A DNA stretch of 64,000 bases from Hyphomicrobiaceae bacterium (GTDB taxonomy: Bacteria; Pseudomonadota; Alphaproteobacteria; Rhizobiales; Aestuariivirgaceae): NCBI GenBank assembly GCA_900298995.1, contig OMIC01000008.1, forward strand, positions 1-64,000, read 5' to 3'. Every line of letters starts with the position of its first letter. Positions within the stretch are counted from its first letter, which is position 1. Shown one piece after another: positions 55,081-63,586 of the stretch. The notes beneath the pieces are model-generated. The model did not search any database and was not told the DNA's origin. It worked only from the letters and a program-made list of their open reading frames with translations. The translations under genes were made by a program, and so were the position numbers.

Positions 55081-57417
55081 CTAGCGGAATTGTGCCGTCA
55101 CGCGCTTGCTGGCGCTCAGTGTCACGGTGCAACTTGGCAACCTGCCGGTGCAGGCGCCGCTCCATCCGTTGAATGAACGGCCGCTGATGGGGGTCGCCGT
55201 GAGTGTGACCTGCTGCCCTGCATTGAACTGAACAGTCTGGGTCGTGCAACTGGTTGAACAGCTGATCCCGGACGGCGCACTGGTGATGCTGCCATAGGCG
55301 CGGTTGCCTGATTTCACGAGTTGCAGAGACACCTTGGGCAGGCTGGCCGGCGGCGTCAGGGTCACGAGATCGACGAAGCCCGCGTCCTGGCCGCTCTGCA
55401 CGCTCCAGTCCTTGCGGTAGACCCAGCGGAGCGTGTGCGTGCCCTGGGGCAGGGCGAACTGACGCTGCGCCCAGCCCGCCTCGCCGCTGATGGACCCCGC
55501 CTGGCGCACGCCGTTGACCCAGAACTCAAGGAAATCATAGTTGGCCTCGGAGGACACCGACCAGAAGAAGCTGAGCGTGCCGGGGCCGGTCACGCTCGTT
55601 TCCATCGATGAGGTCTGGCTGTCTGCGAGCGGGCCGCTCATGGCATAGCCCGTCGTGTCTCCTGTCCGCAGGGAGCGGTTCTGGCCATACCAGGCCGCCG
55701 CGTCGCCCGTCATCGGGCTGGTCCAGGCAAGGCGCGAGTCCAGAGCAGTTGCCAGCGGCACGATCCAGCTGGCCGGAGCAAAGCTGGCCTGGGCCTGGGT
55801 GTCCTGCGTCATGGTGAGCGTGCAGGAGCTGCTGGCGCCGCAGCTTGCCGCTCCGCCGCTCCAGCCGGTGAACATGGCATTGGTCGAGGGAACCGCGGTG
55901 AGCGTCACGCTCTGACCTTCTGAGAACCTCGCGCTGCAGGACGTGCCGCAGGTGATCCCGCCGGGCGTCGAGCTGACCGTTCCGGCCCCCGTCACCTGCG
56001 TGCTGAGCGTGAAGGACCGCAGGCCATTGAGAATGCTGATGGCGTTGGCGACATTGATGAGGGGCACGCTGTAGAGGCCGCCGGAGCGGGTATCTCTCAC
56101 CTGACTCCCGGAGGTCTTGAGCGCCGTTTCGATCTCGCTGGCGCTGGCCGCGGGTTTGACGGCACGCAGCGCCGCGACCGCGCCAGCCACATGAGGGGCT
56201 GCCATCGAGGTGCCGCAATAGGCTGCGTACTGGCCGTCCATGACCGAGGAGACGATGCAGCCGTTGGCGTCGAAATCGCCGCCGGGCGCTGATACGTCGG
56301 TGGTGCGGCTGATGTTGCTGTAGCTCGAAATGATCCCGGTCTTCGATGTGGCGGCCACGGAGAAAACGCTGGAGATGCAGGCAGGCCAGGACATGCCGTC
56401 ACGGTTCGAGCCATTGCCTGCGGCCACGGCCGTGATCACGCCGGCTGCGCGCAGGCGATCGATCACATCCTTCTCGGACGCCACATCGCAATCCCCGCTG
56501 GACATGCCGCCGCCGAGGCTCATGTTGATGGCGTCGATGCGCAGTGGATTGGCATTCGTGATCACCAGGCTGTAGACATGTTCGAGCGCCTGAATGATGT
56601 CACTCGTGTAGGCGCCGCCCTGCGAACCGAAGACATTGATCATCACGAGGTTTGCCCCGCTGGCCACCCCGCGGTTGACGGGTGAGCCGGACTGGAACCG
56701 TCCCATCACGATGCCGGAGACATGCGTGCCATGCGGTTGGCCAGCCGCCGGTGTGGCGGCGCCCGGGCCGATCTGGTCGTAGCTGCCGTTCGGGCAGAGC
56801 GCAGACGACAGGAAGCAGGCTTCCGCCACCACGCGCTGGGAGCCGATGAACGGATGGCTGGCCTGCACCCCTGTGTCGATGACGGCGACCGCGCGGGGAT
56901 TCGCGCCGGATCCATCGGTGCCATTGGGCTGGGCATCCATGACGGTGGTCTGGCCGATCAGCGGCAGGCTGGCGTTGAGATTCGTCGTCCGGAAGGCGTC
57001 GATCTCGATCCGCAGAATGCGCGGGTCCTTTTTCATCCGCTCGAGATCGGCAGCCGTCACATCGGCGGCGAAGGCGCCGAGAGCATCAATGCTCTTGACC
57101 GCGCGGCCCAGCTTGGCGCGCCCGCCGGGAAAATAGGACAGCATCACCGGTTCGATACGGGCGCGAAGACTTCTGATCGTGGCGCTGCGAAGCTTGCCGT
57201 CGCGCAGGGCCTTGCTGAGTGCACGCCGCTCAAGGCCCGTCGCCACATGGACGATTACCCGGCTGCGCCCCGTGGCAGCCAGCGCGGACTCGATCTGCGC
57301 TGCGTTCACGAGCTTGGTTGGTTGCTCGGCGGCGAAGGCCTGCGGCACCAGCAGGAGCATCACGGCGCCGGCACATGCCTTGAGAACCCGCCACCAATTT
57401 GCTCTGCTCAGTCTCAT
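55081..57417 (-). CDS. Secreted subtilisin-like (S8) serine protease with C-terminal Cys-rich repeats
   Basis: The 778-residue protein has a signal peptide (AGAVMLLLVPQAFAAEQ), an I9-like propeptide (about 50-140) and an S8 catalytic domain. The triad is Asp181 (VAVIDTGVQ), His229 (PHGTHVSG) and Ser404 (CGTSMAAPHV), with oxyanion Asn335 (VAAGNGSN). Two bacterial repeat domains follow, at about 470-545 (GGITCGTSCSARFSEGQSVT, then MFTGWSGGAASCG) and 705-778 (SGISCSTSCTT, then SFNGWSGACTGRLPSC). Between them is a lectin-like module with WVNGVRQAGSISGEAGWAQR. It is presumably exported to degrade proteins outside or at the surface. It is the longest secreted enzyme in the window. Confidence 0.92.
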   Translation of the reverse strand: MRLSRANWWRVLKACAGAVMLLLVPQAFAAEQPTKLVNAAQIESALAATGRSRVIVHVATGLERRALSKALRDGKLRSATIRSLRARIEPVMLSYFPGGRAKLGRAVKSIDALGAFAADVTAADLERMKKDPRILRIEIDAFRTTNLNASLPLIGQTTVMDAQPNGTDGSGANPRAVAVIDTGVQASHPFIGSQRVVAEACFLSSALCPNGSYDQIGPGAATPAAGQPHGTHVSGIVMGRFQSGSPVNRGVASGANLVMINVFGSQGGAYTSDIIQALEHVYSLVITNANPLRIDAINMSLGGGMSSGDCDVASEKDVIDRLRAAGVITAVAAGNGSNRDGMSWPACISSVFSVAATSKTGIISSYSNISRTTDVSAPGGDFDANGCIVSSVMDGQYAAYCGTSMAAPHVAGAVAALRAVKPAASASEIETALKTSGSQVRDTRSGGLYSVPLINVANAISILNGLRSFTLSTQVTGAGTVSSTPGGITCGTSCSARFSEGQSVTLTAVPSTNAMFTGWSGGAASCGASSSCTLTMTQDTQAQASFAPASWIVPLATALDSRLAWTSPMTGDAAAWYGQNRSLRTGDTTGYAMSGPLADSQTSSMETSVTGPGTLSFFWSVSSEANYDFLEFWVNGVRQAGSISGEAGWAQRQFALPQGTHTLRWVYRKDWSVQSGQDAGFVDLVTLTPPASLPKVSLQLVKSGNRAYGSITSAPSGISCSTSCTTQTVQFNAGQQVTLTATPISGRSFNGWSGACTGRLPSCTVTLSASKRVTAQFR

Positions 57418-57580
57418 GGGGTCCTCCGCCCGTCAGCCCACGCATGAAATGCGCATTGAGCGTGCATGACATCTTCTTGTTCAATCCTAGGTGAAACCCT
57501 CGCTCCCGCGCAATCTACAAATTAAAATAAATGCGGTATCTGGCAGGACTCGCTAGGGTTGAAGGACATCTGGGCGCCGC

Positions 57581-58465
57581 TCAGCGCCGGAAGACCTCGA
57601 TGAGGCCGGCGCTCACGATGAGGGCGGTGCCGATCGCCGTGGAAAGCCCGAAGGGTTCGCCTGACAGCAGCGCCGCAGACAGGGTTCCGAACAAGGCTTC
57701 GGTCATGAGAAGAATGCCGACCCGCGCCGGGTCGATGCGTTGCGCAGCCCACAGCACCAGAAAATTGGGTGGCACGAAGAACACCAGCCCGAACAGCACG
57801 ATCCATGGCAGCATGGCCAGCATGTCACCGACCTGCGCCAGATGGGCGCCGATGGCGGCAGCCACGGCGAGAATGATGGCGGAGGAGATGACCCCGCCGA
57901 GCGAGAAGGTGAACACCGGCAGCGCGATACGGTCCGACGGACGGCGGAAGCTGCGGATCGTGCCTGCAGCCCAGAACATGCCGCTGACCAGCGCCACGCC
58001 GTCGCCCGGGTTGCGGGGCAGGGGCAGGCCGCCGGACACGCCCAGAACCGCCCAGAGCCCGCCCAGTCCCATGACGATGGCCAGCACGCGGCCGAGATCC
58101 AGTCGCTCGCGGAACAGCAGCCAGCCTGCCAGCGTGCTCCACACGGGCGTCATGTAGAACAGCAGGATGGCGTGGATGACATCGGTCATCACCAGGCTTA
58201 CCGTGTAGAGCGAAAACGCCGTTCCCAGCAGCAGGCCATTGATCATCTGATCGGAGAACCCGGCCCATGCGTTCCGGCGCATCAGCCACGGCAGCGCGGA
58301 GAGAAGGCCGAGGGCATTGAAGATGAGGGAGATCCAGCCGCCGCCCACGCCTTCTGCCTCGATGGTGCGGAGCGGCAGCCAGAATATGCCCCACATTGCG
58401 CCGCACAATGCGACGGCGGCGGCTGGCAGGAATTGCCGGTTGGCCTGGATTTGGGACACCGTCAT
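57581..58465 (-). CDS. DMT-superfamily (EamA) transporter
   Basis: The 294-residue protein has about ten membrane spans in two EamA repeats. The first starts with FLPAAAVALCGAMWGIFWLP and the second near VFTFSLGGVISSAIILAVAA. Charged residues at repeat ends (GLLLGTAFSLYTVSLV, ALFGTLSAALLSGEPFG) fit drug/metabolite exporters. Substrate is unknown. It is divergent from the third polyamine-type ABC operon across 144 bases. Confidence 0.88.
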   Translation of the reverse strand: MTVSQIQANRQFLPAAAVALCGAMWGIFWLPLRTIEAEGVGGGWISLIFNALGLLSALPWLMRRNAWAGFSDQMINGLLLGTAFSLYTVSLVMTDVIHAILLFYMTPVWSTLAGWLLFRERLDLGRVLAIVMGLGGLWAVLGVSGGLPLPRNPGDGVALVSGMFWAAGTIRSFRRPSDRIALPVFTFSLGGVISSAIILAVAAAIGAHLAQVGDMLAMLPWIVLFGLVFFVPPNFLVLWAAQRIDPARVGILLMTEALFGTLSAALLSGEPFGLSTAIGTALIVSAGLIEVFRR

Positions 58466-58529
58466 TCAGCCCCCGAGAACACTGATTGTCCCGCAGTGCA
58501 GCAGAACGTCGGCCATGTCCGGCATATTT

Positions 58530-58558
58530 CCTTGACCCCCCCGAAACAGGTTTGTTTA
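58530..58558 (+). promoter_or_regulatory. Promoter candidate for the third polyamine-type ABC operon
   Basis: TTGACC (58530-58535) and TTATAT (58553-58558) are spaced by 17 bases in the AT-rich gap between the divergent DMT gene and the binding-protein gene. GGAGGAAACA forms a strong ribosome binding site directly before the ATG at 58610. Confidence 0.5.
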
Positions 58559-58609
58559 TATCAGCTTCCGGACATACAACACTGAAATCACCGGGTTACG
58601 GAGGAAACA

Positions 58610-59737
58610 ATGACCAAGACCATCAGCGGACTGCCGACCAGCCGCCGGACATTCCTGAAGCGCGCCGGCCTCGCCGTCGCCATGCCGGCCATCATCGGAC
58701 GTGCGTCCGTCACCACGGCAAAGGCCGCCTTCGAGGGCGAGAGCCTCATCGCCGTGTCCTGGTCGGGCAATTACGAGCAGGTGTTCCGCGAGACCATCAT
58801 CGATCCCTTCAACGCCAAGTACAACACCAAGGCTGAAACGGTGGGCGGCTGGGACCAGATCGTCAGCCAGATCAAGGCCGCACCCGCCGACAACCCGCCC
58901 TTCGACGTCACGGTGGCAGAGGAATACATCTCCTCATCGGGTCTTGCCGAAAACCTCTATGTGAAGACGGATCGTGCCAAGATCCCCAACCTCGACGCCG
59001 TCTATCCATGGTTCTACGAAACGCGGCCGGACAAGGCGAAGGACTATGGCATTCCCTTCGGTGGCGGCACCTGCATGCTGCTGATCCGCAAGAGCCTCGG
59101 CATTGCGCCCGATTCCTGGGGCCTCCTGTGGGATGACCGGCTCGCCGGCAAGGTGACCGCCGACAGCGCGGCCTGGTGGTGGACCCTCTCGGTTCCCGCC
59201 GTGATGGATCAGACCTCTCCGGGCCTCGACGAAATGTACGACATGGCGACTGCCGAGCCGCTGTTCCAGAAGCTCGACACGCTCAAGGTCTCGAAGTGGT
59301 TCAAGGACGGCGCCGAACAGGCCAACATCCTGAACCAGGAGGAGGCCGATGTCGCGATGAGCTATTCCTCGGATGCCTACACCTTCCTCAGCCAGAGCCC
59401 GGACACCTATTCGATTGCTGTCCCCAAGGAAGGCGTGTCGGCCTGGGCGGACTGGTACTTCAAGGTGCGCGGAACCCGGCACAGCGACCTCGCCGACCTG
59501 TTCATGAACTACATGCTGGAAAAGGAAACGCAGGACCGCTTCCTGTCGAAGTCCCTGATCTTCATGGCGCGCAAGGATGTGACGGTACCGGCACACTGGA
59601 GCGGCTATCCGACGTCGAACGAGGACTATCACAAGATGTTCCAGATCATCACTATGGATGGCTGGGACAAGATCAACGCCAACTACCAGGCCTATGACGA
59701 CCGCATGAAGCAGACGGTCGCCAGGACCTCGGGCTGA
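58610..59737 (+). CDS. ABC transporter substrate-binding protein, Tat-exported, PotD-like
   Basis: The 375-residue protein has the Tat signal TSRRTFLKRAGLAVAMPAII with a later cleavage site (TTAKAAFEG). The mature part has the polyamine-binding layout (SLIAVSWSGNYEQVFRETII, NPPFDVTVAEEYISSSG, YMLEKETQDRFLSKSLIFMA). It has the strongest ribosome binding site of the window and a predicted promoter. A GC-rich hairpin follows its stop. It is the first gene of an operon with ATPase, two permeases and a dehydrogenase. Confidence 0.92.
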   Translation: MTKTISGLPTSRRTFLKRAGLAVAMPAIIGRASVTTAKAAFEGESLIAVSWSGNYEQVFRETIIDPFNAKYNTKAETVGGWDQIVSQIKAAPADNPPFDVTVAEEYISSSGLAENLYVKTDRAKIPNLDAVYPWFYETRPDKAKDYGIPFGGGTCMLLIRKSLGIAPDSWGLLWDDRLAGKVTADSAAWWWTLSVPAVMDQTSPGLDEMYDMATAEPLFQKLDTLKVSKWFKDGAEQANILNQEEADVAMSYSSDAYTFLSQSPDTYSIAVPKEGVSAWADWYFKVRGTRHSDLADLFMNYMLEKETQDRFLSKSLIFMARKDVTVPAHWSGYPTSNEDYHKMFQIITMDGWDKINANYQAYDDRMKQTVARTSG

Positions 59738-59750
59738 GGAAGCGCTGCAG

Positions 59751-59773
59751 GGCCCGCGCCGCCGGCGCGGGCC
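59751..59773 (+). terminator. GC-rich hairpin between binding-protein and ATPase genes
   Basis: GGCCCGCGCC (59751-59760) and GGCGCGGGCC (59764-59773) form a perfect 10-bp stem with a 3-base GCC loop, 13 bases after the binding-protein stop and 30 bases before the ATPase start. It has the same position as the hairpin at 17124-17150 and probably biases expression toward the binding protein. Confidence 0.6.
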
Positions 59774-59803
59774 TTATCACTTTGGGGAGGGCAGTGAGGC
59801 GGG

Positions 59804-60850
59804 ATGGTTGCTCCGGCGCTTGAACTCAGGAACGTCGTGCGGCGCTTCGGCTCCGTCGTCGCCGTCAACGACGTGTCGCTGTCGGTCGCGCGTGGCGAGT
59901 TTCTGACCCTTCTCGGACCCTCGGGCTCCGGCAAGACCTCCACCCTGCGGCTTATCGGCGGCTTCGAGGATCTCAACAGCGGGGCGATCCTGATCGATGG
60001 CCAGCGCATTGATCATCTGCCCGCCTATCAGCGCGACACGGCCACCATCTTCCAGTCCGGCGCCCTGTTCCCGCACAAGACGGTTGCCGAGAATGTTGCC
60101 TATGGTCTGCGCATGCGCAAGGTGGCGCCGCCGGACATGGAGCGGCGCATCGCCGAGGCGCTCGACGTGGTGCGGCTGCGTGGCTTCGAGCAGCGCTATC
60201 CGGCGCAATTGTCAGGCGGCCAGAAACAGCGCGTCGCGCTGGCGCGCTCACTGGCCGTGCGCCCGGCGATCCTGCTCTTCGACGAACCACTCTCCGCGCT
60301 CGACCTGTCGCTGCGGCTGCAACTGCGCGCCGAAATCAAGCGTCTGCACGACGAACTCAGGTTCACCGCCATCTACGTCACCCATGACCAGGGCGAGGCC
60401 ATGGCCATGTCGAGCCGCGTGGCGGTCATGAACAGCGGCCGCATCGAACAGGTCGACGCACCGGAAAAGATCTTTCACGCTCCCGCAAGCGAGTTCGTCT
60501 ACACCTTCATTGGCGAAAGCTGCTGCCTGCCGGTCGAGGTCGGTCCGTCGGGCGTGGCAGACAAATCCGGCGCGCTGCTGCCGCTCCATCTCGGCCAGTC
60601 CCAGCCGACGGGCAAGTCAAGGCTCTATGTCAGGCCCTCAAGGTTCCGGCTGGCCGCAGAGGCGGCAGCACTCCCCAACCGTCTCAGGGCACGCGTGCAT
60701 TTCATCGAGTTTCTGGGCGATGTCTACCGCTATCACCTGAAGGCCGGCGCGCTCGAACTGGCGGCGGATCATCCGGGCGCCATTGGCGTCAAGGCCGGCG
60801 AAGAGATCGATGTTGGCTGGCGCAACGAAGACATGAGCGTCTTCCGGTGA
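59804..60850 (+). CDS. ABC transporter ATP-binding protein, polyamine type (PotA-like)
   Basis: The 348-residue ATPase has Walker A GPSGSGKT, Q-loop IFQSGALFPH, signature LSGGQKQRVALARSLAV, Walker B ILLFDEPLSALD and an intact H-loop YVTHDQGEAM. The C-terminal TOBE domain spans about 250-348. It starts after GGGGAGGGCAGTGAGGCGGG and overlaps the following permease gene by 4 bases. Unlike the 11540 ATPase it keeps all catalytic motifs. Confidence 0.92.
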   Translation: MVAPALELRNVVRRFGSVVAVNDVSLSVARGEFLTLLGPSGSGKTSTLRLIGGFEDLNSGAILIDGQRIDHLPAYQRDTATIFQSGALFPHKTVAENVAYGLRMRKVAPPDMERRIAEALDVVRLRGFEQRYPAQLSGGQKQRVALARSLAVRPAILLFDEPLSALDLSLRLQLRAEIKRLHDELRFTAIYVTHDQGEAMAMSSRVAVMNSGRIEQVDAPEKIFHAPASEFVYTFIGESCCLPVEVGPSGVADKSGALLPLHLGQSQPTGKSRLYVRPSRFRLAAEAAALPNRLRARVHFIEFLGDVYRYHLKAGALELAADHPGAIGVKAGEEIDVGWRNEDMSVFR

Positions 60851-61758
60851 CGGCCGTGGCGTCAGAGTCCGAGGCCACCTTTGCCGCCCAGCGGCAGGCC
60901 GAGCTGCGCCGCCGGGCGCTGGCGCCCTGGATCCTGATGCTGCCCGCGCTGCTGATCGTCGTCATCTTCTTTGGCCTGCCAATGCTGCTCATGGCGCGCA
61001 TGAGCTTCAATCTCCATATCGACCAGCGTCTCTATGTGCCGGGCTTCACCTTCGAGCACTATGTCAACCTGTTCTCCAACCCGCTGTTCACCAATGCCAT
61101 CTGGACAACCGTGCAGCTCTCGGTCCTGGCCTCGCTCGCCACCGTCTTCATCGGTTATGTCTTCGCGATGCTGGTGTGGCTCAAGCCGCCGCGCTGGCGG
61201 CTGCTGATGATCGGCCTTGCGCTTTGCCCGCTGCTGATTTCGGAAATCGCCATCATCTTCGGCTGGTGGATGTTCTTTCCCAAGAATGGCCTGCTCAGCT
61301 TCGCACTTTTGTCGTCGGGCCTCATCTCGGACAAGATCAGCCTGATGTATACCGAGTTTGCAGCCTTCATCGGGCTGATCTACGTCACGCTGCCCTTCTG
61401 CTTCTTCATCCTGCTGTCGATCTTCGATGGCCTGGACAAGCGCCTGCTCGAGGCCAGCGCCGATCTCGGCGCCTCGCCCGTCACAACCTTCCGTGAGGTG
61501 CTTCTGCCGCTCACCTGGACCGGAATTCTGGTGGCCTTCTCGCAGTCCTTCATCTGGACGATCGGAACCTATGCGACACCATCTGCCCTCGGCCCCGATA
61601 CGCTCTGGACCATGGGCTTCCTGATCCAGGAGCAGATGCTGGGCAAGCACAACTGGCCCATGGCCTCGGCCTTCGCCGCCGTTCTCGTCATCGGCGTGGC
61701 CTGCGTCATGGCCATCACCCGCAGCATGCAGTCGAAACGGACTGCCTTCCATGCCTGA
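60847..61758 (+). CDS. ABC transporter permease, polyamine type (PotB-like)
   Basis: The 303-residue permease starts with GTG at 60847 within the end of the ATPase gene (GTGA overlap). After a charged N terminus of about 28 residues come six spans beginning APWILMLPALLIVVIFFGLP. The EAA loop is LLEASADLGASPVTTFREVL. It overlaps the next permease gene by 8 bases. Confidence 0.9.
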   Translation: MTAVASESEATFAAQRQAELRRRALAPWILMLPALLIVVIFFGLPMLLMARMSFNLHIDQRLYVPGFTFEHYVNLFSNPLFTNAIWTTVQLSVLASLATVFIGYVFAMLVWLKPPRWRLLMIGLALCPLLISEIAIIFGWWMFFPKNGLLSFALLSSGLISDKISLMYTEFAAFIGLIYVTLPFCFFILLSIFDGLDKRLLEASADLGASPVTTFREVLLPLTWTGILVAFSQSFIWTIGTYATPSALGPDTLWTMGFLIQEQMLGKHNWPMASAFAAVLVIGVACVMAITRSMQSKRTAFHA

Positions 61759-62590
61759 GGCCGCCATCCGCCGCAGTGCCGAGCCCTTCCTGTTCCGAAC
61801 GCTGGCCATTGCCTTCACGGTGTTCATCGTCGGCTACATTCTGGTGCCGATTCTCGTCACGCTGGTCATGTCGTTCAATGACGCGGCGATGATCCGCTTT
61901 CCCATCACGGTCTGGTCGCTGCGCTGGTATGCGGACTTCTTCGGCAGTGCGCAGTGGACGGATGCCCTGCGCAACAGCATCGTGATCGCCGCGGGAACCG
62001 CCGTGATCTCGACCTCCGCCGGAATACTCTGCGCCTGGGCCTTCCAGCGCTTTCCCATTCCCGGTCGCGATGCCCTGTATGTGCTCATCATGCTGCCGCT
62101 CTTCATGCCGGGGGTGGTGCTGGGCCTTGGCGTTGCCATAGCCTTCGGGGGTCTGTCGATTGGCGGCTATTCCTTCTACGGATCGCGCGCCATGGTCATG
62201 CTGGCCCATTCCCTGTGGGCCATGCCGCTGGTGTTCATGCTGATGGAGGCCACTTTCCGCACGGTGGACAACCGTATCGTCGAGGCCTCCTATGACCTCG
62301 GCGGCGGCCCGGTCCGCACCTTCTTCGAGATCGTCCTGCCCATGGTGTCGACCGGCATCGTCTCATCCCTTCTCTTCGCCTTCGTCATCTCGCTCAATGA
62401 ATTCGTCATGGCGCTCTTCCTCACGGACCGCGACACCCAGACCCTTCCGGTACTCATGTGGCTCAGCCTGCGCTCCGCAGGAACGCCGCGCCTCGCGGTT
62501 GCGTCCGTCATCCTTGCGCTCACCGTCTTCGCCTGCCTCAGCCTCATCATGCTGTGGTACATCCGGCAGCTCAGAAAGGTATCGCAGTGA
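61751..62590 (+). CDS. ABC transporter permease, polyamine type (PotC-like)
   Basis: The 279-residue permease has six spans starting TLAIAFTVFIVGYILVPILV and the EAA loop IVEASYDLGGGPVRTFFEIV. Its stop overlaps the following dehydrogenase's GTG start by 4 bases, so transport and metabolism of the compound are coupled as in the first importer. Confidence 0.9.
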   Translation: MPEAAIRRSAEPFLFRTLAIAFTVFIVGYILVPILVTLVMSFNDAAMIRFPITVWSLRWYADFFGSAQWTDALRNSIVIAAGTAVISTSAGILCAWAFQRFPIPGRDALYVLIMLPLFMPGVVLGLGVAIAFGGLSIGGYSFYGSRAMVMLAHSLWAMPLVFMLMEATFRTVDNRIVEASYDLGGGPVRTFFEIVLPMVSTGIVSSLLFAFVISLNEFVMALFLTDRDTQTLPVLMWLSLRSAGTPRLAVASVILALTVFACLSLIMLWYIRQLRKVSQ

Positions 62591-63585
62591 AGATCAGCGC
62601 AATTGTTGCAACGGCAAAGGGTGGCCCGGAGGTTCTCCGCCTGCAGGATGTCGATCTCGCCTGGCCGCAGGGTCCTTCAGACGTTCTGGTGTCATTGCGC
62701 GCCGCCGCGCTGAACCCGGCCGACGTGTTCTTCCGGCAGCTTGGCGGTTACATAGATGGGCCCTTGCCCTTCGTGCCCGGCCATGACGGCATGGGCGTTG
62801 TCACGGCGGTGGGTCCGGCGGTGAGCGGCCTGAAGCCGGGCGACCGCGTGTGCTTCTGCAATGGCGGTATCGGTGGCGCCTTCGGCACCTATGCGGCGGC
62901 GGCGGTCGTCCCCTCCTGGCAACTGGCACGCGTGCCCGACACGGTGGATGACGCAACGGCTGCCGCCCTGCCACTTGTCGCCATCACCTGTTGGGAATCG
63001 CTGTATGACCGCGCCAATCTCCAGGCGGGCGAGCATGTGTTGATCCACGGCGCTGCGGGCGGCACCGGACATGTGGCGGTGCAACTGGCCAGACTGCGGG
63101 GCGCAAAGGTCGCCGGAACCATCAGTTCGCCCGAGAAGGCCAGGATCGCCGCAGATGATGGCGCCGAATGTCTCATCAACTATCGCACATCCGACTTCGC
63201 CGGAGAGGCGCTCCGCTGGTCCGGGGGACTGCAGGTGGCGCTCGACAATGCGGGTGCCGAGGTGATGCAGCAAACCTACCGCGCCATGGCACCCTATGGC
63301 CGCATCGTGACGCTGATGGGCATTGCGCCCGATGATGCCGATCTCAATGCCTACAATCTCAATCTGACGCTCCACAATGTGATGATGCTTACACCCATGT
63401 GGAAAAACCTGACGGATCGCCTGCGGCAGCAGGCGGCGATTGTCGCCGAGGCTCTGAAACTGGTTGCTGCGGGTAAACTCAAGATTCGTATTGCCGAAAG
63501 CTTCGCGCTGGCTGATGCTGGCAGAGCTCAGGCCTGTCTCGAAAGCGGAAAGGCTTTGGGGAAAGTGATTTTGCGGATGTCCTGA
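62587..63585 (+). CDS. Quinone-oxidoreductase-like MDR dehydrogenase
   Basis: The 332-residue protein belongs to the medium-chain dehydrogenase superfamily, quinone-oxidoreductase branch. Residues near the N terminus (AAALNPADVFFRQLGGYID, FVPGHDGMGVVTAVGPAVSG) and the nucleotide-binding segment VLIHGAAGGTGHVAVQLARL are typical. The structural and catalytic zinc ligands of alcohol dehydrogenases are missing, so it is zinc-independent and likely uses NADPH. The GTG start at 62587 overlaps the permease stop; longer frames lie inside that gene. The substrate is inferred to be a metabolite of the imported compound. Confidence 0.87.
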   Translation: MKISAIVATAKGGPEVLRLQDVDLAWPQGPSDVLVSLRAAALNPADVFFRQLGGYIDGPLPFVPGHDGMGVVTAVGPAVSGLKPGDRVCFCNGGIGGAFGTYAAAAVVPSWQLARVPDTVDDATAAALPLVAITCWESLYDRANLQAGEHVLIHGAAGGTGHVAVQLARLRGAKVAGTISSPEKARIAADDGAECLINYRTSDFAGEALRWSGGLQVALDNAGAEVMQQTYRAMAPYGRIVTLMGIAPDDADLNAYNLNLTLHNVMMLTPMWKNLTDRLRQQAAIVAEALKLVAAGKLKIRIAESFALADAGRAQACLESGKALGKVILRMS

Positions 63586-63586
63586 C

